Below, one piece after another: positions 26,901 through 38,700 of a DNA stretch of 64,000 nucleotides; within the stretch, counting starts at the first letter, position 1, and each line of letters starts with the position of its first letter. Made by a program: the position numbers and the translations under genes. Origin of the DNA: Burhinus oedicnemus (Eukaryota; Chordata; Aves; Charadriiformes; Burhinidae); assembly GCA_008921705.1 (NCBI GenBank), contig VFFE01008918.1, positions 2,695,028 to 2,759,027 on the forward strand, written 5' to 3'. The notes beneath the pieces were generated by a model. The model saw nothing but the letters and a program-made list of their open reading frames with translations, searched no databases and was not told where the DNA came from.

Positions 26901-29900
26901 TAATGCCTACAATTCATACTTGTTGGATTCTGATGTCCCATTATATATAATTTCTCAAAAAAAAAAAAAATGCTAATGTGTAACTCAGAAATGGGAGTGC
27001 TAACTTTTTAATCAGTTCCATTTCCTTCTCTCTTATAAACTCTCAAAATTTTCTATTTAAAATAAAATACCATTTATGGGCAGAAATACACGACATTTTT
27101 CAGGAATCCCATTTCATTCTGAGATTTCTAAATTGGGTGTATGTCTCTATGGAAAAGAAAAGATAATATGAGAATATTAAGATTTAATTCAGACAAAACA
27201 CAAAAAAGATTATATACCAGACTGATTAAATCAATATTTTTATAGATATCTGATTTCTCCATATTTTTTTTACATTTTGTTTTAAAAATGTAATTATTTA
27301 AAGAACATAAATTACAGGGAATTAATAGCTCATCTGTTAACTAGTTGATTGGTGTCTAAAGAGTATTGCTAGTGACAGGATATCAGCAGGAGCCACCAAG
27401 GTTTAGTAAGAGAATAATCATGCCTGCTAGTTATAGACCCATCAAGAGAGCTGATAAAGACATAAAAACATTGGATTGCTAAAAATAGAAATTAGACAAA
27501 ATGTAGAGGTGAAATTAAGAAATTTAACTAAGACATTAAATACAGGAACAACCTTCTAGCAAAGCAGTGGATCCACTTTGACCTAGGGCTAATAACATCT
27601 GTCATTCTTTAAAAAAAACCAACCTGATGTAATCCAGGTATAAATTTGGCCACCACAGTAGTCTTTCCAGGCTTTAGAACCTATGTGATACATATAAATC
27701 CCAGGCTCATAATCTGTGAAGATAAAAGTTTGTTCTTCAGTGCCCTCAATACACCAGTAATGCAATTCTGCTTAAAAACTATTATTGTCATTTGGTGTTC
27801 TTCAAGAGTTATTTGCCTTCAAGGACCAAAAAATTTGGGAATAAGGATAAATTTTAGTCCACATCCAGATGACAGGAATATTGCAGTCTTTTTTTTTTTT
27901 TTTTTGAAGCATAGTACAAGAACCACCTTGTACATTCCTCAACTATTTTTCATCAGCCCCTTTGTTGGCCAGTGCCAGTCTGTGACATTCACAACTTCAG
28001 GCACCTGAGGACTTAAATGCTTGGTTTAGCTCAAGTTACCTGGTCCCAAAGAGGAGTGTATGGGTGAAAGTTAACAACTTGTGACATGCCATAGATTAAT
28101 ATAGAAGATTTATTTGGTTCCTGTGGCCTTAGATACTCTGAATTATAAAACATGAACTTGTACCAGTTGGCTTGCGTGCTTGCCCATATGAGTAAATTGA
28201 CTTGCAAGTTAAGTACTGATTTAGCTGGAACTCCAGAGACTTGCTAGATAAAATCATTAGCCCACAAGAAACCACCGTCAAAGTCCCCACTGAACTTAGT
28301 AAGCTCAGTTTATTATTTAAGTGAGAATGTGTCTGAGAGCTATCCAGCCAGGTACCGAGTCCCGGCAGTCCCAGCTGCAGTCTCTTCCTTGCAAGAGCAC
28401 TCAGAGCACTTCAGGACCAAGCCTTTCACACGGCATTCAATGAACAACACCCTTGTTCACAAGAGAAGTTTGAGAGCTGTGTGAAAAAACTCCTCATGTA
28501 AATTGAAACCCATGTCATTTGGTTTTTGACTTCCAAAGAATGGAGAGAGTAAAAATGAAAAGAAATTCCCTTGTGTCTTTCCATGACTTACCTGTGATCA
28601 AAAGCGGTTTTTGACAGTAAACACTGTCTCTCATTAGCAATCTGGGTAGGGAGCAGAGGTAGAAGATAATGGGCATAGTTCAAACTGTTCACCATATAAT
28701 TCTGTCTCAATGTTTCCCATATGATTTTTAACAGTAACGTGACTATTATCAGTATGATTAACATAATTCCTTCAAAATGGGACAACCTTTAATACATAGG
28801 TGGGTGTTTTAAGGTTAAAAGAAAGCTCAGAACTGAGTAGCATCCTTATCACTCTGTTGTCCCCCTCCACACAACATACACACACAGGCTCTTTTTCTCC
28901 CTCAGTACAGCAGTTGCTGAGACTCTTTGTCTCTCCTCTGGATAATCTCTGCTTACTTTCACAAGGGACAAGCATCTGACAAGCAGCTTCTGGAAATACA
29001 TAAAGAACGAACCAACTGGAGACGGAAACAACCTTCAGGCCAGATCCTCAGCCAAGGCAGAGTTACACCAACTAACAGACTGCTTAAGAATCTGACTTCT
29101 AATGTCTGCTTATATTAACACTCAACACAACAGAGAGAGAGATTTGGAGGAGACCTTTCCAATGAGTAAGACACCAGTGCAACACATGTTCTCTAATAAT
29201 TCCTAGATATGATTTATCTTAAGCACTACCCATTCAGAGCTCTGGGTCGCCTGTAGCCCAACTCAGAATTTATGGTGAAGAGTACTTCTTATTCCTGTTC
29301 TTCTTTGTACCACACTACTTCATTAAAATCTTACATCACTTCAGCGTGTAACCCCACAGTGCCACCCCTTTTCCAAATTCAGCCACCTGCCTGAAGATAA
29401 AGCACAAAGTAAAGAAAAAAAGGATCTCCATTGTGAATCAGAAAGGATAACAAACCAAAGATTCGAAGGATTGGTGCTGAAGGGCACCATATTCAGCATC
29501 TGGAGCTTTTTCACTAGGAATATTGTACTGTCAGCTTCCTCTGCTGATCCCAGAGAGCTGCAGCTCTTGACACAAGGTGAATGGAATCCAAGTAAGTTAC
29601 TTTCAATTAATAGGGTTACAGGAGGTCATTACCTTGAACTCTGCTGAGAAGTGAACCAGACTAAGGCTTGAAAAAAGCTGCGCTTCTGACCCTCACATTC
29701 CAGTCTCTAAGCTGGAAAGTTAAATCATCTGGGTAACTAACTTTTAAATAGTGCATAGAGTGGATTGCACATATTCTCTTTGAGCTTTACAGGCAACAGG
29801 TTTTAATGTAGTTGAAAATATTAGAAGAGATGTGTAAGGAAAAGTATGGAGAATAACCATGAAAATGAAAAGTTCAAAGCTCTTTTGAGACAGAAATGTT

Positions 29901-32900
29901 TAAAAAATGGGGACATATTCTGACTCAGTACAAACTTAAAGTCAGTGCCCTCACTTTGGGCTGATCCACATTTGCACTGGAGAGTGCGAAGGAGATCAAA
30001 ACCTGGAACCAGGGATCACTGTAGTAACCCCTCACAGCCAGTCACAGGCTGACTTCCCTCGTTACCGGGGGCACAACCTTGTCATCACGTAAAATCAATC
30101 ATCTGCTCTGTAAGAACCTCATCTGAGTTCTTTGGCCTCTCTCCTTACTTCCAGTGAGGAGTGGTTTCTACAGAGGAAAAGCCAAAAGAGAAGAAAGGCA
30201 GCAAAGCCACCTGGTTAAAGAATAAATATAACCTACAACTGAGGGTTGCCTTTTTTACGTATCTCCATTGCTTAATTTTAAAGAGGACATAGTTTAAGTT
30301 TTTTAAAAATGGAAATGTTTCTTTATTTCTCTTTATTTATTGAAATCACAAATATACACCATCAAAATACATAGCACATTTGTCTTGTACATGCCTTTAA
30401 CTGCACAACTGTATTTAGTGGATTTATATGTGTGTGTAGCTAACAAAAATCCAATTCTCAATTGTAACAAATGCGAAAAGAAAAAAAAAAGAAACAACCA
30501 AACAAAACAACAAATGTTAATTCCTGAGAAACTTTGCAGAATCTGAACCATCAGTTATCCATTTCAGTTACTTTCACAAGGCTAGGTAAAGGCTTCTGGT
30601 CTATTTATTTTAGCATGAGATTCTTTTTTAATCTTCGCTTTAAAGATTAGTATGGAGTGGAATGGCATATTTCATTGGCTTTTTGTCTTAATGAAGGTGT
30701 GTTTCAGTTCTCTTCTGACTGTTCTCCTTCCAAAACACCTACACACATATTCACACACTCCTTCTGAAAGAGGAAATCCTACCTGAGTACTCAAGTCATA
30801 ATTCAACAAAGGAGTGGGACTGAGAGTATTATTTCACAAGAGGAAGAAAAACCTGATTAACATTTTAGAGAAATTCTTATCCTTGTATTTGCTGCAATTT
30901 TAGGCAAAAGATTGTGAGCACCAATTGTGACATTCAGGACACTGAGAGTCTAGAGCAGCCTTCCCATGGAAATAACAGACAGAAAAGCAGTGAAGGCTTG
31001 GTTGAGTTGTCTACACATAGCTGCTTACTGTAATTTGAGGTACCTGCATGTGGACACCTAAATTTAGGTGGCTTGATCTTGAATTAAATTTTACCCTTGT
31101 AGATGTCTACAGGTGTGACAGATGCTTATTGTAGACACTTAGGCTATGATTCAGTTGTCTGTGATGACCACACACAGGCATCTAGTGTCATTTGAGGTTT
31201 CTCAGGGTATCTGAGACATCTGCACAGAAGGGACAGATATGACACAAAATTTGTAGGAGACTAGAGTCCTTCTGAAAGAGTAGCTGCAGGCATCCCAAAT
31301 GGCACTGGATGCCCATGTGTGGGCAACAGGACAACCTCCGACTCAACTGATCCCCCAAGTCCGATGAAAAAGCTGATGACTGAGGATCAGGTTTACCTCT
31401 GTGCAAAGTATTTAATGTCTGAGTCAGTCACTGAATCTGATTTAGCCAACTCATTACTCCTCACAAGACTTCAAATTATACTAGGCTTGTGAACTCGATG
31501 AACGGTGTCACCAGTCATAAAAATTATTAAGGCCTAGATTCAGATCCAAATGTTTATGGCGTCTGCATGTGTCCAGTCCAAGGTTTTGCTTTGGTCACAG
31601 GGACAGCAAGCTGAGTCACACACTAATACCGGATCTAAACTGAGACTTTGCAAAGGGTAGGTGAACTTCAGGTTTTGATTTAGGTTTACTGTCAGTTTGA
31701 TATCTTTTGTTCTGAAAATTAGTGTAGGTGGGTGGAGGTGTTTGCACAGAGAGGCGTGAACCAAAGGAGAATAAGACAGCAAACACAGGGCGCGTCTGCA
31801 CTAGGCAACGTACTGATGACATAGCACCCCCTGGCAAGCTCCGAGATGTTCAGTGCTGGGTGGATGCACCAGCTCGCTCTAAGACAGCACAGAGGTCCTT
31901 GCACAACACTCCACTGTGTGAGGTAGACATGCCTCTTGGGGGAAAATTTTGAGCAGATATAAATAGCTTTTGTGTACGGCTGACGAAGTTTGTATCCAAG
32001 GGATTTGGTGCTCTAACGTGTAAAGTTTTAAAACAAAGAAAAGGTAGGACACACATTCCTTCTCTGCCTTTTGCTCTTTTTTTTTTTTTCCATTGTGAGG
32101 TGAAGATGAAGGGATATATACTCAAACAACTCAAGAAGAGTTTATGAGCAGAAATGCACATATTAATCCAGAAATATTTCCCTAAAAATCAACTTTAGAT
32201 TTGGAAATCTGGGAGTCTGATGGGTTATTATCTTGCCACATCTCCTGCAATTTCTCTGCTATTGTTTTGAATCTTGCATGCGTTATTTAAGGAAAACTCT
32301 TCCACTGTGGTTTACTAAACGCATTGAAAAGTTTATCCCTTTGTAAATACATACACATTCTTTAAATGGGAAATTGAATCTCCACACTTGAAAACTGAGT
32401 ATGAGGCATCAAAATAAAAAGAAATGGCCTGTTTCAAAGGCATTAGCTACCATAAACATATTACATAGTAGCTTGAAATTTAATTTATATTTGACATATT
32501 TGGCTTGGAATGCTATTTACTTTTTAACAGCTCCAATTATTACACACATTCATATTGAAAATACATAGAAATAAATTTATTTAAAATCAGAATTTACCAT
32601 CAGAATGTATCCGTGTGTTAAAACCAAGACAGGCCATATTAATTTTTAGGTTATTGAAGAAAATTTTTGTGCAAAGACTAATGTTGATGATGGAAATTAC
32701 TTATTCATTAAACAAAACATTTTTTTACCCACAATAGTTTATTATGGTATTGGTTCTGCCAGTACTGGTAAGCATGCAGAATTAAGACTGAGCAACTACC
32801 CACTGAAATATGTACATATAGTTATTTCAGTTAGCTTTCTGCTACTCTATTAATTTGGATGATAATACCCAGGGAAAACAAACAGCATGATGACAGAAAT

Positions 32901-33312
32901 CCACTTCCTTTTTGTGTTAAGAAGTAGGATTTTTGCCACATGCCTGGTAATAACTGATTTAGACGAGGAAAGTCAGCAAGGCAGCTCTTGCTACAAAATA
33001 ATTGCTAGTCACTTCTTGTGGGAGAAGGGTAGGAGGGGTGTTCCTTGGCAAACAAATCTTAAGAAAAAAAAGTACTATTCCCCTCAATAAATGAAAAATT
33101 TTGGAAAGAAAAAGAATATTCAGGTGAATTCCATGTGTGCAATTTATAACATCACTTGATTGGTCTTTATTTTTCTTTCCTTTTCTACTAAGAGATGTAG
33201 TTTCCTAAATGTAGGATGACAATGTTTTAAGACTTCAAAAAGAAAAATATTAAGTCTCCATTTAATAACATTTGCAACTATCAGCACAAGAGCAGTCCAT
33301 ACCACAAATAAA
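20911..33312. other. Non-coding AT-rich DNA with faint old repeats
   Basis: No gene is supported. It holds a T17 run at 27889-27905 and weak traces of old interspersed repeats (21546-21647, 25042-25088, 31055-31220). One minus-strand open interval with strong splice-like edges lies at 28592-28641. The other open frames are short and compositionally unremarkable. Confidence 0.7.
25042..25088 (+). repeat. Possible relic of an old sauropsid repeat
   Basis: The stretch 'gaagttaatggaaaagcttc' followed by a degenerate inverted version resembles a motif that recurs in reptile and bird genomes ('gaagtcaatggaag...' followed by its approximate complement). A similar block lies at 60566-60612. The assignment rests on memory of a recurrent motif, not on a database match. 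No family name is given. Confidence 0.35.
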
Positions 33313-34122
33313 TCATAGAATCACAGAACTATAGAATGGTTTAGGTTGGAAGGGACCTTAAAGATCATCTAGTTCCAGCCCCCTTGACATGGGCAGGGAC
33401 ACCTCCCACTACACCAGGTTGCTCAAAGCCCCATCCAGCCTGGTCTTGAACACTTCCAGGGATGGGTCCTCCGCAACTTCTCTGGACAACCTGTTCCAGT
33501 GCCTTATCACCCTCAGAGTGAAAAATTTCTTCTCTGTGAGCGCACATTGCTAGCTCATGTTGAGCTTCTTATCAGCCAACACCTCTAAGTCCTTCTCTTC
33601 AGGGCTGCTCTCAAGCCCTTCTCTGCCCAGCCTGTATTTGTGCTTGGGATTGCCCCGACCCAGGTGCAGGACCATGCACTTGGTCTTGTTGAACTTCATG
33701 AGGTTCACACAGGCCCACTTCTCAAGCCTTTCAAAGTCCCTCTGGATGGCATCCCTTCCTTCCAGCGTGTCAACCACACCACACAGCTTGGTGTCACTGG
33801 CAAACTTGCTGAGGGTGCACTCAGTCCCAACATTCATGTCACCAACAAAGATGTTAAATAGTACCGGTCCCAATACCAACCCCTGAGGAATGTCACTCAT
33901 CACTGCTCACCACTTGGACATTGAGCTGTTGACCACAGCTTTTTGAGTGCAAACATCCAGCCAGTTCCTTGTCCAGGAGTGGTCCATCAGTCAAATCCAT
34001 ATCTTTCTAATTTAGAGACAAGGATGACATGAGGGACAGTGTCAATGGTTTGCACAAATCCAGGTAGGTGATGTCAGCTGCTCTCCACTTATCCACCAAT
34101 GCTGTAACACCATCGTAGAACT
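33313..34122 (-). mobile_element. CR1 LINE, 5'-truncated copy 1
   Basis: A CR1 non-LTR retrotransposon inserted in reverse orientation. The low-coordinate edge is the reversed CR1 3' end ('tcatagaatcacagaac', then 'ttggaagggacctta'). Reading upward on the minus strand come the ORF2 C-terminal part and then the reverse-transcriptase domain. The copy ends abruptly near 34122 inside the RT domain, which is ordinary 5' truncation. The reading frame is broken by stops near 33904 and below 33550, so it cannot move itself. It lies about 740 bp from the next CR1 but is a separate insertion, because both contain a 3' end. Confidence 0.95.
33550..33903 (-). pseudogene. CR1 ORF2 reverse-transcriptase remnant
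   Basis: An open fragment of 117 codons within CR1 copy 1. It begins just before the conserved RT segment '[15 protein letters not shown]', continues to the catalytic region '[14 protein letters not shown]', and runs into the thumb region ('[20 protein letters not shown]'). The catalytic box of CR1-type RTs is normally F-A-D-D; here it reads F-A-S-D, so the first catalytic aspartate is lost. Codons upstream to 34122 still resemble RT ('YLD' and 'DTVPHVILVSKLERYG' on the minus strand) but carry frame breaks. It is a dead fragment, not a host gene. Confidence 0.9.
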
Positions 34123-34861
34123 TCAAAAGCAGAAAACAAAAGTAGCTTAAATAATATCAGTGTTTCCCTAATATGTGCCAAGAGAACCGAGTTTAAGTTA
34201 GGACTGTTATAAAGTATTAGTAAATCAGGACAATGCAAAATTAGACATTTGAAGTTAAATAAGGAAGGGATTGTTTCATGCTATTTCTTTTTGTCAAGCT
34301 TTGGATTTGCCCTCATCTTTTGAAAGAGTTCCTAAAAATAGTGTTCCGACCATCACTCTTAGTATCTGAAACAAAGTACTGAGGAACATGTTTGGTCGAC
34401 AATGTGATGAAGTTCCTTTGATTCTAGTTACTAAGTACAAAAAATGACCCAAACAATGTGTTGAATCTGAGTCATGGCTTTAAGTTTTACTGAATCCAGG
34501 TTTAACCAGGAGTTTGTATTTTATACTATTTTCTTGCCCAGAACATTTATGTTACAGGTGCAGATTGTGGCTCAGTAGGATTCTCCCTTCATTTAATTTT
34601 ACAGAAAGTATCTTAATTTATTCATAAATTTACCTTTACATAGTATCTTCCAGTGATAAAGCCATGTTTTTATCCATTGGAGTGAAAAACAGTAATTTAC
34701 CTTGAAACAAAATATTACTTTATCTTTTTGGTCTATAACCCTGAAATACGTTTTGATGTTTAGTGCTCTTCAATCCTATTCCACTTATACAAGACTATAC
34801 TTTATAATGGGTTTCACGATGTGCACAAAATAATGTTTTATTGTCAATTAGGCATTTAAAT
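34123..34861. other. Single-copy spacer between two CR1 insertions
   Basis: AT-rich sequence with no recognised repeat, gene or open frame of note. It separates two independent CR1 insertions lying in the same orientation. Confidence 0.7.
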
Positions 34862-35794
34862 TCATAGAATCATAGATTCATAGAATACCAGGTTGGAAGG
34901 GACCTCAAGGATCATCTGGTCCAACATTTCTTGGCAAAAGCATTGTCTAGACAAGATGGCTCAGCACCCTGTCCAGCTGAATCTTAAAAGTGTCCAATGA
35001 CGGGGAATCCACCACTTCCCTGGGGAGAGTATTCCAGTGGCTGACTGTTCTCGTTGTGAAAAATTTTCCTCTTGTGTCCAGTTGGAATCTGCCCAGGAGT
35101 AACTTGTACCCATTACCCCTTGTCTTTTCCGTGTGACTCCTTGTAAAAAGACAGTCTCCATCTTCTTTGTAGCCACCCTTTAAATACTGAAACATGGTGA
35201 TAAGGTCTTCCCTAAGCCTTTTCTTAAGGCTGAACAAACCTTATTCTCCCAGCCTTTCCTCATATGGCAGGTTTCCCAGTCCTTTGATCATCTTTGTGGA
35301 CCTTCTCTGAACCCTCTCCAGCCTGTCCACATCTTTTTTGTACAGCGGGGAACAAAACTGAACACAGTATTCCAGGTGTGGCCTGACAAGTGCTGAGTAG
35401 AGTGGGATAATGACTTCCTTATCTCTGCTGGTGATGCTTTTGTTGATGGAAGCCAGCATCATGTTGGCTTGCTTTGCCGCTGCAGTATACTGTTCACTCA
35501 CATTGAGCTTGCTGTCCACCGGGACCCCCAGGTCCCTTTCCGCAGAGCTGCTGCCCAGCCGGGTAGATCCCAGCCAGTGTTGCACTCCTGGGTTATGTTT
35601 TCTCAGGTGCAAGTTCTTACACTTGCCTTTGTTGAACTTCATAAGGTTCTTGTTAACCCACTCTTCCAGCCTATCCAGGTTTTCCTGCAGGGTGGCTCTC
35701 CCTTCCAAAGTGTCCACTTCCCCCTCCTCTTTGGTGTCATCAGCAATCTTCGTCAGGGTACACTTCATGCCATCATCCAGATCACTTATGATCA
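34862..35794 (-). mobile_element. CR1 LINE, 5'-truncated copy 2
   Basis: The reversed CR1 3' end at the low edge ('catagaatcatagattcata', then 'ggttggaagggacctc') is followed by ORF2 sequence on the minus strand up to about 35794, where homology stops within the RT catalytic region. It contains two long open fragments, 35241-35795 and 34947-35237, separated by a small disruption near 35238. It is shorter at the 5' side than copy 1. The encoded residues differ enough from copy 1 that a different CR1 subfamily is plausible; the subfamily cannot be named by eye. Confidence 0.95.
34947..35237 (-). pseudogene. CR1 ORF2 C-terminal remnant
   Basis: Ninety-six codons continuing directly from the 35241-35795 fragment after a small frame break. 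The sequence 'MFSLKKRLREDLITMFQYLK' and then 'HWNTLPREVVDSPSLDTFK' is the conserved extreme C-terminus of CR1 ORF2. The frame ends close to the 3' untranslated region. It is part of CR1 copy 2. Confidence 0.9.
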
Positions 35795-35795
35795 C
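35241..35795 (-). pseudogene. CR1 ORF2 remnant: RT catalytic box to thumb and beyond
   Basis: An open fragment of 184 codons. Near residue 14 it has 'CTLTKIADDTK', where the Ala-Asp-Asp catalytic core is kept but the usual Phe before it is Ile. It continues through 'LEEWVNKNLMKFNKGKCK', 'LGVPVDSKLNVSEQ', 'KQANMMLASINKSI', 'LVRPHLEYCVQFCSPLYKKD' and 'LERVQRRSTKMIKGL'. This is the standard order of the post-catalytic region of CR1/jockey-clade ORF2. It ends at a stop where intact CR1 would continue as 'ELGLFSLEKRR'. The endonuclease and N-terminal RT parts are absent, so it is inactive. Confidence 0.92.
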
Positions 35796-38700
35796 AAATT
35801 ATTTTAAGACAAAAGATACCCACAGGCCAGTCTTAGTTGTTATTACAGCTTGTTTCCCAAGATGATGTGATCGTTCTCTTCTTTTGAATGTTATGGATCT
35901 ATTGGTTTAATAACACTAAATCCCTGCTACATTGCATTACAGAAACCTGAAGAATTAACCTTGTCTCAATTCAGGTTTCCCTGGTGATATCAAAAAGCTA
36001 AAAAATATTAAAGTATGTAAATTACCTAACCTTATATGTTCCGATTATCAAAATTACTGCAATATCATATCTTTAGTACTTATGTGCATCCCAAAAATCC
36101 AAAGAAAAATGTGTTCCAGTGTAGTGTCCTCTGTTTACTTGTTTATAACTTCATTGTTCTATCCCATTTTTCCCGTCTTTAAAAAAAGAATCATAAAATT
36201 TGGTTCCATTTTAAAGCATTATCTATACAGCCCAGGAATTACATTAAACAGTAAATACAAACTTTAATAATTTTAGCAAGTCATAATACCTTTCATGCTT
36301 TCCTTACTTACTATTGTAAATTTTTCTTTTCTTTCTCAGTTATGTCAGTATTTTTATAATAGTCTCCAGGTGCTCTAAATTACAGCCCTCATATACTAAA
36401 CTGAGCAAGATATTTAAAAACAGTGAAGGCAGAGAGGGCCTTTAGTAGCTTGAAAAATCGGACAGCCACAAGTGAGATGAGTAAAATCTTTATTATTCCC
36501 ATTTTAATGGACCAAAAGCTAAGGTCAAAAGGATTAAATTATTTGCTCAACATTCACAAAGTTTTGCAAAAAACGCTGAAAAAAAGGATGTTCACAGCCA
36601 CCTTTAAAGAACCAAACATCTCTGTTGTCTTACTGACGTGCCAAAGATATTCTCCAGAAATAGCTGAAACTTTCTCATTTCAGTAATTCTCTCTTAAAGC
36701 ACAGAGGGAATATTCCTCTTTTTATAAAGCACCAAAATTATCTATGATATAATCCATATCAGACATCTTATATGAACCAGAAGACATTTTTTATTACTAT
36801 TATTATTTTCAATAGCACACTGAGGAAAAATAAGAGAATAAAGAAAGAAACTGAGGCTACAGCCTGCTGAACAGGCAGTGCATTAATGCTCCGTAATCTC
36901 TCATTCAGTAGAGGATTTATAGTGATTACACGGGCAGAGATGCTGAATGGGTATCATATATAGCAGGGGAGGAAAAGAGGATACCAGAGGAACATAGTAG
37001 AAACCTGAAGGAGACTTCAGGTCATGGTCATGAATTTGCCACTTCCTCACTGCTTTCATCCTGGCTAAATCTTTTCAGTAAATTAAGTTGTACCAGGAAT
37101 CATTACTCGGCTTTGGAATCACACTAATATCTGGTCATTTACCCAGTTACTTTTCTGAAGTGATCCCTAGTGTGGTTTTGTGTGAGAGAATCAGAAATCT
37201 CAAGCTATTTCCAGGCACCTTTCAGAAGTTAGCATGGAGCTGGGACAACTGCCAACAGACAATGTGCATGTGGACACTGTCTTGTCAAGCTTAATAGCGT
37301 GAATATGGTGAGGCTGTGCCACTGGGTTTCAGGGTTACAAAAACAGATTTGGGCACTATTTTGTTTACTAATAAAGCTATCATCACTGTAGCTCTATTAC
37401 GTGAACCCCCAAATTTATTATGAAATTAAATCTATTAAAGATTTTATTAAAGGTTTCTCCTTTTTTACTATATTTGTAATTTAAGGATTTATCAATTTCT
37501 GTGAAAACAGCTTTGGTGGTTCTTGCTTTTTTTTCCCCACGCATCAACATTTTTCTTGCATGGAGCAACAATTTCAGGAAATCGGGAGGGTTTTTGTTAT
37601 TTTTGCTTCTCTTGTAATGTTTATCTTCCTAATGTCTGTGTCTAGCTTTCTTAATATTACACTGTGTTTGGGACATTGTAGTCTTTCATGTCCAGTGGTA
37701 TGTATCCATCACTCAGTTATCTCTCTGACCATGGCAACTAAAAGGTACTGCAAATACTTTATGTTTAAAGTATACCATTTCAGGAAAATGTAGCACAAGT
37801 TTTGATTAAGGTATTAAAGTAATCCAGTGGTTGAATAGTAATGTGGAAGTACAATATTTGAGAATTTGTCTCCATTTACGTAAATAGTTCTTATATCTTT
37901 GGGAGCTTCAAGGCTACATACTAATAGATTTTAAATACTCACACACTGTGGAAATTCAGACATTAAGTATTTAGTATTTTAGATGGATTTATTTCATTTA
38001 TTTATTTATTTATACTTACAATATGCTATAAACCTTTGCCTCAGGTTGACAATTATGTGTTCCAGGGAGAAAAAACAGATTGTTGCTTCTGTTACATTTC
38101 CTAGAAATCTTTTTGTTTTGTTGGATTTTCCCCTTCACCGATTATGAATCTGTAGTGTAATAAGACAGTATTTAAGATATTGTTCTTAGGTTTGCCTCAC
38201 CTTGGCTGAAAGGAAATAACAGTTTAACCGTGAAGTGTTAGAATGAGCAGTCAATGTGAGCTCATGATCAATCATTTTCAATGAAATGCTTGTGAACATT
38301 GCATCTGGTATAGTCAATATGGTGTCTGTCTGTACTTAGCTGTTGAGTATTTTGGAGTACAGCTGAAAGAGAGGGAAGGGAAAAACATCTGACCTTCTGA
38401 AAATCTTAGTAGACCACAAAGCCTCTTTTGGGGTCTAAAAACAGTCAACTGTCTTGTCTTTACTCCTGCTGTCCTTGGACCGTTAATTTCAACTGTTCTC
38501 TGGGTTAAACCAAAGACTATTTTCCCATTAAATCAGGACTCTTTAGCCTAGTCATTCCCTGGCCTCTAATACTAGGAATGAAGAAATTGAATTACTGTTT
38601 CCATGGAATCTCATGAATTCAATTCACTATCCCTGTGGAAGAGGAAAAGATAATACAGTAGTTCTACATAAATGACCCAAGACGTTAGTTTAAAGACTTA

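Noticed and set aside
33557..33886. Plus-strand open frames of about 110 and 73 codons
   Set aside because: Antisense shadows of the minus-strand CR1 ORF2 remnant.
35410..35865. Plus-strand open frames of 151 and 112 codons
   Set aside because: Antisense of CR1 copy 2 ORF2, which has clear RT motifs on the minus strand.
36790..36860. 'gaaactgaggc' phrase suggesting another MIR
   Set aside because: Only this short core matches; flanking bases do not follow the consensus.
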